Below are positions 48,404 through 60,400 of a DNA stretch of 64,000 nt, one piece after another. Both the position numbers and the translations under genes were made by a program. The stretch's first letter is position 1. Each line of letters starts with the position of its first letter. Location: the NCBI GenBank assembly GCA_904066235.2, contig CAJFCV020000001.1:14627291-14691290 (forward strand). The letters run 5' to 3'. This stretch comes from Bursaphelenchus xylophilus. Its lineage: Eukaryota; Nematoda; Chromadorea; Rhabditida; Aphelenchoididae. Under the pieces are notes generated by a model. That model was not told the origin of the DNA. It saw nothing but the letters and a program-made list of their open reading frames with translations, and did no database searches.

Positions 48404-51400
48404 ATGAGTACCAAAAGGCGAAAAACCGAAGATGGAGCCACTCCAGGTCGCAAACGAGCCCGAAAAGAGCCAGGAGTCGACCAAGTGAGTTTTTTTCAAC
48501 ATTTTTGTTTCGAATTTTAGGAGAGACGTTCGAAGAGAAGGGCTTTTTTTACTGTTGAAAGTTTTATTTCGCGGCTTTTTGGTGGAGAATTTAATTTCCA
48601 AACAAGTGGAATTTGTTTTGAATTGAAATTGTTGAAAGTTGGAGGAGAAACGCGACTTTTATTTCAAGAAATACCAGCTGGTATCTAAAACAATATAATT
48701 TTTTGTTGAAAAAAACTTTGAGAATTTTCATAATCCATGTTAATACGTCTCAGAGCTCTGCAGAGCTCGTAAAAATTCGTATAAACCTGCATTTGTAAGA
48801 GAATCTTTTTTCCAGAGCAGCCTTTGCCAGGCCCTCTTCAACGCCATAAAAGCGGCTCGCGATGAGTCAGGCGCCCTGATCTCGGAGACATTTATGCGTG
48901 CACCATCACGCCGCTCCGACCCCGAGTACCACAATGCAATCCAAAAGCCCATCGACATTGGACGAATCTCACAGAAATTGAATTCCGATGACTATGGGAC
49001 TTTTGAGGAAATCTGCGACGATTTTGAATTGCTGATCAAAAATTCGTTGAGCTATTATAAGGTGAGGGCTGGAAGAGAGGTAGAAAGGCTTGATTTAGCA
49101 TTTGAGAGGGGTGTCTTGTTGAGTTGAAGGATTAATTTTGATAAAATTGAGATTTTGGATATTACACTAGACAAATTTGACGTTTTTTAATCAAAAATGG
49201 CTTGTTTTTCGAGTTTTTTTGTTTGAAATGGATGAATAATACTATGAAGGTTCTTTTGAAGGTAGAATGAAGGAATTTTGGTTTTAAATTTGTGTTGTTT
49301 TTATATAATTTACCTTATTTTAGGCTGACTCTCAAGAACGAAAGCATGCCATCGCTCTGCAACGAGTTTTTCATGAAGAAAGAGATAAAATCTTATTCCC
49401 TGAAGAGGAAACAAACTCCAAAACAGCTAAAAAGTAAGTAAAAAAGTATTTTTTTGGCCTATATTTTACCTGATATTGTACTAGGTCAAAATTTTTTTTT
49501 TCAATTTTTAGTGAGCCCATCGAAGAATGGCGTCTCCAAGCTGTCGTCTGTGCTATCCTCGACTTAACGGATAAACAAGGAAGGCTATTATGCCCGCCAT
49601 TCCGAGTTCTGGCACCTCGCGACAAATTCCCCGAGTATTATGAAGCCGTCCAGAACCCAATTGACCTGCAAAAAATTGGCCAAAAAATTCGAAATGGCGA
49701 ATATGCGAGCTGGAAGGAATTCCAAGACGATCTCAGGCTGCTTTTCCGCAATGCAAAGACTTTTAACGAACCTGGGAGCGTCATTTACAAAGACGCCGTT
49801 CAGCTAAATCAGTTTGCAAATGCGAAGTGTAATGAACTCAAGGACAGTAAAAAAATGCCAGCGAAAGAGTAAGCCCTTTTAATTTTGTTTTTTTCGATGT
49901 TTAGAGACGATTGGATCAAGTTTTTCACAAATTTGGACCTAAAGTTATATTGGACTTGACAAATCTTTCAAGTTTTTGTTTCAGAGCAAACAAAAATAAA
50001 GAAACAATCGAAGAATTGCTCTCACAAAGCTACGAAGCTGATGAGGACACAATTTCCGAGGATTCGGACGATGAAAATCAGGAATCGGTCTCGGAGGAAA
50101 TGCGAAATTTGTATTGGAAGGTCCGAGACCACAAAAAGGATGGAAGAGAACTGTCGGAAAGCTTCATGGCCCTTCCAGAGAAAGTGTAAGTGATTTGGAA
50201 TGAAGTAGAGAGGAGGTAGGGTCGAAAAAATCAAAGATTTTTATGTATTTATATCAGTGTCATGGATAATATAAATTTTTGATTTTTTATCAAAATTTTT
50301 GGTTTGAAGGGTGTGAAATTGAGAAAATAAGCCATATTGAGGATTAAAAAATGGTTTGGTTATATGAAAACGAAGATTTTTGATATTAATTTATATTAAT
50401 TTACCTTGTTTTAGACACTACCCCGATTATTACGAGGAGATCACAGACCCGGTCTCGTTTTACCTGGTGAACAAACGAATGAAAACTGGCACCTATGAGA
50501 GCATTGGAGAGCTCGTGGAAGACATTCATAAAATCTTCTGCAATGCCATGACCTACAACGTCCCCCAATCTGATATTTATGAAGATGCCGCGGAATTGGA
50601 GACGTTCCTGATCAAAACGGTGAAGGAAATGGGAATTGAAGTGGATATCAAGGTAGGAGAGGGGATTTAGTGGGCTTTAAGATGGGTTTTACAGGGTTTT
50701 TTTGAAAAATTTTATATTACTTTAGACGATTTTTGATGATTTTTGGTAATTTTGGTAATTTTTTGGCTTTTTATTCATAGATTTGACTAAATTATGTAAT
50801 AGTAGAGCATCTGGAGTGTTTTAGAACTTAGTTTATTAAAAAAATGTAAAAATTTTTACCATGTGTAATATAATTTTCGCTCTGAAAATGCAAATTTCAG
50901 CCCTTCACGGATCCCCCAGAGGATGAAGAAGAAGAGGAGAGCCTTCCCGCGCCACCCACTCCCGTCAACCCACCCAAAAAAGGCCGAAAATCGAAGGTGG
51001 AGATGACCGGCAGCCCAAGCCCCGCCCCCTCCAGTCCAAGTGTGACCCGCCAATCCGCACATCGCCTCAGCATCACCTCCGATGACAACTCCAACCTCGA
51101 CCAGTCGTCCCCGGGCTCGCCGAAAAAGAAGCGTGGAATCCCGCCGAGCCGATTACCAACGGCAATCGAATCACGAAAATTGCTGATCCCAAAGCGATTG
51201 AAACGCGATCCGAATGGCCCGAAAATGAAACCGGGACGGAAATCGTTCAATGAACTCAGAGAAAGATACAAACAGAAGCTGATGGAGGTCGTGGAAGGCC
51301 TTCAAAGCATCACGGAAGGCGGCCGAAGAATCTGCAAGGAATTCCTCTTCCCACCGAGCCCAAAAGACTTCCCGGAGTACTATGAAGCCATCAAAAATCC

Positions 51401-54400
51401 CATCGATTTAACCCAGATCAAACACAGGATCCAGAATGGAGATGTGGGTCTTGAATTTTTGAAAAAATTAAAAAAAAAAAATTTTTTTGAAATTTTATTT
51501 TTTGAGTTAAATTTTGAAAAATAGTGAATGTAGAAAGAAAGTTTGTGAAATTTAAAGGCAGATTAAGGGGTTTTGATATAGGTTTTTATATAATTTTGGG
51601 GAAATTTTGACACCTTTTGACCTGGTATAATATAGCAAAAAAAATTTTTGAAATTGACGATTTTTTGGGGAGTTTGGGATTTTATAAGATGTGAAATGAC
51701 CTGAAAAATAATTTTAGGATAGTTAGGAGTGGTTTTGTTACGATTGAGTTGGGATTTTTATCAAAAATTTGAATTTCATACCTAGTGCAATATAAAAAAA
51801 TTTTTAAAATTAGTTGAATTTGAAGATTTTAATGAAGGAAAAGGTTGTCTATGAGATCTTGATTGATTTTTTGATGGGATTCAACGATTTTTTAATTGAA
51901 ATCGCAAAAATTTTACCGAATTTTTTACCTAAAACAATGTAATTTTTGGTGTTGTTAGATGGAAAGGTTTTGGAAATAGATTAAAAAATCTGAGTTATAT
52001 GGAATTTGGTTTCAGTACAAGGTGTCGGACGAATTTATGGACGACATCCGCCTCATGTGCCGAAACGCCCGCCATTTCAACGAACCAGGCTCCCAGATCT
52101 ACAAAGACGCCAATACCCTCGAGAAACAGGGCCTGCATTTGCTGGGAATCGTCACCAACAACACCTCTCTGCATTGCCCACCACCCAGCAAGTAAGATTT
52201 TACCGATTTTTGACATTTACGTTTTTTGTCCATAATGTTTTCAAAAATCCATAAATTTTGACGTTTTTTGTACATAATCGGTGATTTCAGAAAGCAACCG
52301 ACCTATTTCAACGGAGATCTGGATGAAGAGGTCCCATACGTGTATAAGCCAAGCCCTAAGATCAAAAAAGAACGGCCTCCGCCGACTCCGAGCCGCCTCA
52401 ACGGCCTCCAACATCACATGTTGTCCATCCTGGACGCAATTTCCAACTGCAGAGGCGATAATAATCGCCTGTTGTCGGACAAATTTATGCGACTACCCTC
52501 GAGGGCGGTAAGGAAATGAAATTTGGCGGATTTGACGGGAAATTGAAAATTCAGGTTTTCGTGGTGGGACCTAAAATTGAAATTTTTTGAAGGAAAAGTG
52601 GTGGAAAGGGTATTTTGGGAGGGTATATATGGAGTAGGTCTAAATTTAGGACTTTTTGTGGCGGTTTTGGTCAATGTGAGGTTTTCGTGGTGGGACCCAA
52701 AATTTGGTTTTTTTTTTGGAAATTCTTGATTGGAAGGCTTGCAATTGATGAGTTGAGAGTGCTGAGAAGTTTAGAATTGAGATTTTTGTGGGATGTATTG
52801 CGTATAAGGTTTTCGTGGTGGGACCCAAAAAATAGTTTTTTTTGTATTTTTTTGATTGGAAGGCTTGCAATTGACGAGAAAAGAGCGCTGAGAGGCTTAG
52901 AATTCTTAGAATTGAGATTTTTATGCGTTTTCTTACTTATGAGGTTTTCGTGGTGGGACCCAAAATTTGTTTTTTTTCGAAATTTTTTTTCCGATTTGAC
53001 TGTTTTCGTATTTTAGGAGTACCCCGAGTACTACGACATCATCAAAAAACCGATGGATTTGAGCAGAATCCGCCACAGAATCGTCTACAAGCCCTACGAT
53101 TCGCTGAGACTTTTCCTGAACGAACTGAACTTGGTCTTCGAAAATGCGTGCAAATTCAACGAACCGGACTCGGAAATTTATCGCGACGCCATCACTCTGC
53201 AAAAGGAACTCATGGAAATCAAAGCGGAACTTTTCGAGGAGTCCACGGTACCCTCGGTTCAAGTGCAAGTTAAGAGAATTTTAACCAACTTGCTGGTCTA
53301 TGTGAACACCTACGCCGAGAACGAGAGAGTATTGGCGGATTCATTTGCCGACGTCAAGGATTTGTTCGCGAAAAACGGCCTCGAAGTGGCGGAAATGCCA
53401 TTCACCTTCGACCAGCTGAAGATCAATGTGGACAAAGGAAGATACCGAAGACTGGACCGCTTCCAAGACGATTTGTTTGCGTTGTTCGCGAAGGTCAGAC
53501 AACTCACTTCACCCACCAGCCAGATTTTCGAAGACTCCATCAAGCTTCAGTTGGCTTTTATCAATAAAAGAGAGGAGTTGTGCAAGACGGTCCTCGTTTC
53601 CCCGGCCAGCACGTACAATGAGTCCATGCTGAACGACGAAGTGGACGAACAAAGGAAAGAACATAGACTGAAGTTGAAGGAGGAAAAGAAATTGGAGAAG
53701 GAAAAGGACGAAAATCAAGATTTGGAGGTAAAAATTTATATTGTAGTAGGGGTTGAGGGGAGCCTTGGAAAAATTGAAATTTCTGGGGGATTGTGGGAAT
53801 ATAGTAAGGTAAATTGATGTTTTCAGCAACAAGAAGGCTTGGAGAGTGTTGAAAAAGATGGAATCGAATACTCGATCGGCGATTATGTTTATGTCTCGTC
53901 CGAAAAAGAACAACGACACATTTTGAGAATTCAGAGCATAAAAAGGGTCCCAGAAGAGAATAATGAACTACTGATTAGTGGAATCTGGGTCTATAAGCCA
54001 GCACAGACCTTCCACTTGGCCACAAGGAAGTTTTATCCGAATGTAAGTGCAGATTTTTTTGGATTTTTTGGATATTGTAGTAGGTGGTCATGGAGAAGAT
54101 AAAAAATGGGAAAAGATCGGGTTATATTGAGGCAAAAGTGATAGTAATAGATTGTTTATGAGTTTTTAAGGAATGTAGAATAGATTGAGATCAATTTTAG
54201 GCCAAAATTTTGATTTTCAAGTTTTCGTGGTGGGACCAAAAATTTTTGAATTTTTGGGGAGAATGACCTGTCAATGGCTGTTAAAAAAATTTTTTGTTTG
54301 AAATCGTATTTTAGGAGGTGTTTTTGACCGAATTCCCCGGAAGTGTCACCGTCGACCGGCTGAAGGGAAAGTGCGCCGTGATGTTCGTTGACGACTACTG

Positions 54401-57400
54401 TACGTCGGAACCGAAAGGATTCGAATCCAAGGACATCTACGTGTGCGACCATCAATATTTGGGACGACGACTTCATTTCCGCCGACTTTCCACATGGCCG
54501 TATCCGGAAGATGCCGAGAAGTTGAAATTTGAAGCCAGACCGGAGGAAATCACGGTGGAGAAAACGGAAACCAGCGAGTTTGTGAATTCAGAGGTGAGGC
54601 TTTTGAGATTTAGGGGGTTTTGAGGCGTTTTGGGGAGTTTGAAAGTTTTCGTGGTGGGACCCAAAATTGGGTTTAAAATTTTTGAAATTGGGGGATATTT
54701 TTGATTGAAAAGTAAAATACGGAGTGTAGGAATGGGTTTGAAAAGATTTCGGGAATTTTGAGGCGTTTTGGAGAGTTTGAAAGTTTTCGTGGTGGGACCC
54801 AAAATTGGGTTGGATGATTTTGGAAATTGGAGTAGATTTTGATTGAAAAGTAAAATATAGAGTCTAGGAATGGTTTTGAAATGATTTCGGGGGAATTTTG
54901 AGGCGTTTTGGGGGGGGGGTTTGAAAGTTTTCGTGGTGGGACCTAAAAATGGGTTTAAAAATATTTGAAATTGGATTAGATTTTGATTGAATAGTAAAAT
55001 ACGGAGTATGGGAATGGGTTTAAAAAGATTTAAGGAATTTTGAGTTTTCGTGGTGGACACAAATCTCATTTAAAAAAAATTTTTTATTCGATTTTTTTAT
55101 TTTTAGGCTGCCAAATCAACAAACGACGAGCCCAGCGAAGACGAGGACGAAGAGGAAGAGGACGAGCGAATGCGTGGCCTTCCATACGTTCTGGATGTGC
55201 ACAGGGAAGAGGTGATCCTCAAAAGACATGTCGCAAAATCTCTGGACGAGGACGAAGAACCCCAAGAAGAAGGGGAAAAGGAAGAAAAGGAGGCCGAAAA
55301 GGAGCCCATCAAGACCGAAAAAGAACCCGAAAAGACCGAAAAAGAGCCCGAGACGGCTAGCGCCGATGACGTCATATACTACGAGCAGATTTACACCGCC
55401 GGAATGTACCTGCGACACGGCGACTTTGTCTTGGTTTTCAATCCAAAGAAGCCGTTTTGCGATGTGATGCGCATGGAAAAGATTTGGAAAACCCCGGATG
55501 GGGAACGATATTTCTCCGGATCGTGGTTTTGCCGACCCTGCGAGACCGTCCACGAACCCTCCATCAAGTTTTACAAAAAAGAAGTTATCATGGTCGAAGG
55601 CCGAGATCGCGTCGAATTGGTCGATTCGATTCAAGCCAAATGCACGGTGTTGACGATGAGGAATTGGCAGACCTGTAGGTGCAAAAATTGGAGGGATTTG
55701 GAAAAAAATTTTGAGAAATTTTTTGAGTAGTAAAATTATATTACTTTAGGGGAAAAAGGATTAAATTTTGGTGAATTTCAATGGAATTTGATGTAAAATA
55801 CGGTGTATACAGAATTACCAGCCTAATGAAGTTGTTTTAAAATACAAAATTTTTGATTTTTTATCGGAATTTTGAGATTTTTCAAAAAAAAAATTTTGTT
55901 TTTTTTTTGATTTTTATGTGAAAATTTTAGGATTTTATGATGCAGTGGTTAATTTTCAGGCATCTTCAGACTATTAAAATTGTTTTAAAAATACAAAATT
56001 TTTGATTTTTTATCGGAAATTTTGGGAATTTTCAAAAAATTTTTTTGCTTTTTTTTGATTTTTTTGAAAATTTGAGGATTTTATGATGCAATGGTTAATA
56101 TTCAGGCTTCTTCAGACTTTTAAAATTGTTTTAAAATACAATATTTTTGATTTTTTGTCGGAAATTTTGCTATTTTTCAAAAAAAATTTTTTGCTTTTTT
56201 TTTGATTTTTATGTGAAATTTGAGGATTTTATGAAGCAGTGATTTGTTCAGGCATCTTCAGACTATTAAAATTGTTTTACAATCCAAAATGTTTGATTTT
56301 TTATCGTAAATTTTTCGATTTTTCAAAAAAATATTTTTTGCATTTTTTGATTTTTTTATGCAATACCATGATGAGTAATATTTTCAGCCCGTCCGACGGA
56401 GATCCCAGAGTGCGATGTGTTCGTCTTGGACCACAAAGTCTCGGGCGACCCCAGGGATCAGGAGAATTACATGAAATACGCCTCTCACAAAGTTTTCCGC
56501 CGAATCAAGGTAAGAATTTGTAAAATACGGGGGTTTCCAATAGGCTTTTTTAGATTTTTGGAGAAAAAAAAATTGAAAAAAAAAAAATTTTTTGAGCTTT
56601 TGAAAAAAAAATTGAGCCATGGAAACGGCCAATTTTTGATTACATAAAACTACTTTCGAATGCAAAAACCCCTCTCAAGAGGGGACAGAAGTAATAAGCG
56701 TTCGACGAAAACACATGTTTTATTTTTTTGGGGACAAAAAAATGGAAAAAATTGATTTTTTGGAAAAAAAAAATTTTGAAATTGAAAAAATGACCAAAAA
56801 ATTGATGGTTAAGCACATTTTTGATATGCAAATTTACTTAAAAATGAGTTATTTTGTAAAATTTTGAAAAAAAAAAATTGTTTTTGCAACCCAATTTTGG
56901 GTCCCACCACGAAAATTGTTGGTTTTGGAGAAGTTTGTTTTCGCCACTCAGACGTTTGCACCGTACATTCTCACCCATTTCCCGTACGATATAAACCCGA
57001 TCCGACCTCATAAACCGTCAACAGAGGGCTTAAATTTCCGCGAAGCCGGAGAAATCGGAGAGAGTGGGGCGACGAACGGAGAGCACAGCCGGAAAAACGA
57101 AGCCTAGAGAGGAATGCAATCGGATATTATTTACTATTCCACCACCAACCCCCATTGAAATGCAGTGGAAACGGACCAATTTCACCGTTAATTGTCTGGA
57201 AACCCCTCAAAAGTCGGGGTGATCCCTCGAGAAGCGGTGTTTTCTCTGCCCACGAAAATCGCATCACGCTGTGATGTCTCGCACCGGCCGCAGAACCAAG
57301 AATCCCCCGCTTGCCGAAGCCCCACAGCCACCCAGAAATGAGTCGCTAACTGTCTGCCGTCTCTTCGAATTGAATGTTTTGTCGAAATCCTTCGGAAATT

Positions 57401-60400
57401 GATGTTAATCTGGAAGAAATGGGTCGGAACTGATCTCTCGACGTTTTGTTTTCATCTCTGCGGCTTCGTAATGACACAAGAAAGGTTCTGAGTCTTGCCG
57501 AGTCCTCTGGCTGTCTGTAAATGAAGATTGGACATGTATTTTGTCGACTTTTGCTGTCTGCTCCCGTGATCTCTCGCTCCGTCGCCAGCTGAACGAAGAG
57601 CTCCAGTCGTTGGTCGCTGCCCATGCTGCGGGACCTTTAACGCCTCCTTTGAGAGACTCTTTTGCTCCAAAACCCTCGATTTCTCTGTCGGTCTCTCGGA
57701 TTTGGTGAGTTAAAGTCGACTCTCTCGTCGCACTGTCCATAAAATCAGCGGAATCGGACTTCTCCCGCCTCTCTGGTCAAACTGCATTTGTTCGTCGGGC
57801 TCTCTCGTTGTTTCCCGCGGTATCTCAACAGCGGACTCTAGACATGGCTATAGCCGCCCCGCATCCATCGCCGCGTCTCTCTCGGCGCGCCATTAAAACG
57901 CGGTTAAAGCCGGGCGCGCCTCATGCTTAATGTCCCCCCCGAAACGAACCGCCACCGCCGCGAAACCCCTCGCGTCCCATTGCCGTCTTGTGCTGGTCGC
58001 CGTCTCGTATCAAAACAGCGTATTTTGTCGTTTCTCTGCTTGTCTAGAGCCCCGAAACAAGAGAGGCCAGCGGATTGCACTGTGCAGTCACCTCTCTCGT
58101 TGTGTCTCAAAGAAAAGCTCTTCTCGCACCCCGTTTTTGAATACCCTCTGTGGTCTAGCCGTCCAGTTGTCTCTCGTCGGTCTCGCGTCGTCTCGAATGG
58201 TCGTTTGGTGTCTTCGCAGAGCGTTGTCGCTCGATCTCGCAGCCAGCCGCCCAACCAGTCCAACTAGAAAAAACTCGGAATGCCCCTTGTGCTGGTGGTC
58301 GCCCCGTTCTCCTGTCTCTCGGCGGCGAGAAGAGAGCGGAGACTCGCCCCTTTCCCCCCTCCATCAAGCCTCGCTCGGTCCCTGCTGCCTGCCTCCCTTC
58401 CCGTTGTGCTGAGAGGAGGGGAGAGTTCGTGGGTTCGGTCGGTGCTTCTTCTTCTTCGCCTTCTTGTCGCCCCTGCCTGCCTGCCTTCCTTGCCCCCTTT
58501 TCTTCTTCTTCCTTCCTTTCCAGCTCTCCCCCCGTCCCTGCCCCACCAGCAGCGAACGGGATCCGTTCTTCGCCGCCGCCGCCCCGGCTCCGCCACGCCG
58601 AACCCAGTGGAGCCGTTCGCCCGAGCCAGCGGCTCCATCGGCCAGCGCGGAGCGCGCATTCCGAACCCGCTTTTCTCGCAGGGCGTCGAGCCCGCGGAAA
58701 CGACGGCGGAGACGCCGGGGACTCGACGCGAAACTCGCACGTGTTTTTGATGTATGGGCTTCGCGAAGGGAGTTTCGGATGTGACACGGCGTTTGGCTAG
58801 CGGGGTTTCGGCTGTCCGGCGGGCTCGTTTTAACAGCTAAAGCCTTGGCTTGGAATGGTTTGATGGTTTTATCCTGGATCTTTGAGTATTCATTGATTTT
58901 AGACCGGAGTTTGGCTCATAGCGCGTGCTATAGCCGAATATTGTTGGACTTGCGATGATTAGCCGGTTTTAGAGAGAATCTATTGATTGTTTTATGCATT
59001 TCGAGAAGTCCGGAGGAGTTTCAGCTCCAGAAACGACTCCGCCGCATCTTGAAAAACCCTCCTTCGCCCCTCGGATTCGCCCCAAAAGCGGCCGCTGCGA
59101 GACCTTTTTCCCCCCTCTCGAAGAACCATGTGCTGGCCGTGCGGAACGACCAAAACTTGTCTCTCTTCCTCCCCACACTGACGTGTCCCGTGGCCTCTTC
59201 GCAGCCTGTAAGCCACCTGAAGCCCCTCAAAAAGGGGTTTAGTTCTCCGCGGGAGCAATAAAATTACTCCGCGAAGTAGCCGAGCGCTGGCAGAGGAGTT
59301 GCTTGTCTTCAGCCACTTGCTTTACTTTTTTTACCCCCTTCTCCGCGAAGCCGGACCCAAAGCGGTAGGGGATCTCGCAGAGAAGGCCCGAAGCCAGCCA
59401 GAGAGCACAGCACATGGAGATTGAGGTAGAGAAACAGAGAGAAATATGGCTTTGACATTAAACTTGAGTTTTGTATAAAGGAAAATGGATAAATAGAGGA
59501 TTTTTAGGGTTTTTATCTGTAAAAGTTTTAATTATTCGCCTAAAATTGTTGGAAAATATTTTGAACTGTAGTCTCTGAACGGAACGAGTTGTTTTCGTAA
59601 CGAAAATCGGTCGGAACATTCACCATTTCGAACACATGGCGACCTTCTTTGTGATGTAAACAAGCGGTAAAAATATAACTCTGTGGAGATGATATCGCGT
59701 TTTGTGTACGCAAAATGACAGAGAATTTCTAATTTTCTGCAACAAACCGTCGGAAAATGCGTTGGAGATAAGGAACGGGCCAAAAATTATATTACACTTG
59801 ATATGTCAATTATAATATAATTTTTTGCCGATAAAACGCGCTCAAACCAAAAGGAATAGGTACGAGCACGCGGGTTATGACCCCTCCCGTCCACACATCA
59901 CGTCGCGAACGCCTCTTTGCTCTTCTCCTTCTCGCCCCTCAGGCTCCTTCCCCCCTCTTTTTTTTTGTTTTTGCCCCGCGTCCAGCCAAAACTCTCGGAA
60001 GCGGGGAGCCCCCGCTTTGGTCACTCGGCTCACCCCGCTGACCGAACCGAGTAACACGCTTGGGAGGAACGGTGAACGCCGTTCCGAGCTTTGGGAGGGA
60101 TTTTTTGGGACTTTAAAGCTAGAATAAGGCCGAAAATACCGAATTTTGAGGAAATTGGGGAGAAAAGGGAGTGGGAATGGCAAAAAATTAAAGGAAATGC
60201 CTCTAAGAAGTTGTGGATGCTATGTTGGGAGTTGGAAATTTTGATTTTTGAAGAGAATTCGAGATTTTTTTGTTTTTTGACTAAAGTAATATCCAAAAAA
60301 TGATTTTTTGAAATTTCAGCAATACCCATTGTCGGCCGCTGTACCGGATGACGAAGTTTTTTACTTCAAGAACCCAGTAACCATGGAACGAGTGAGTTTT

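Noticed and set aside
58155..58787. Long overlapping frames in the GC-rich island (both strands)
   Set aside because: Stops are rare in this composition. The proteins are low-complexity Arg/Ser/Pro with no domain or splice support.
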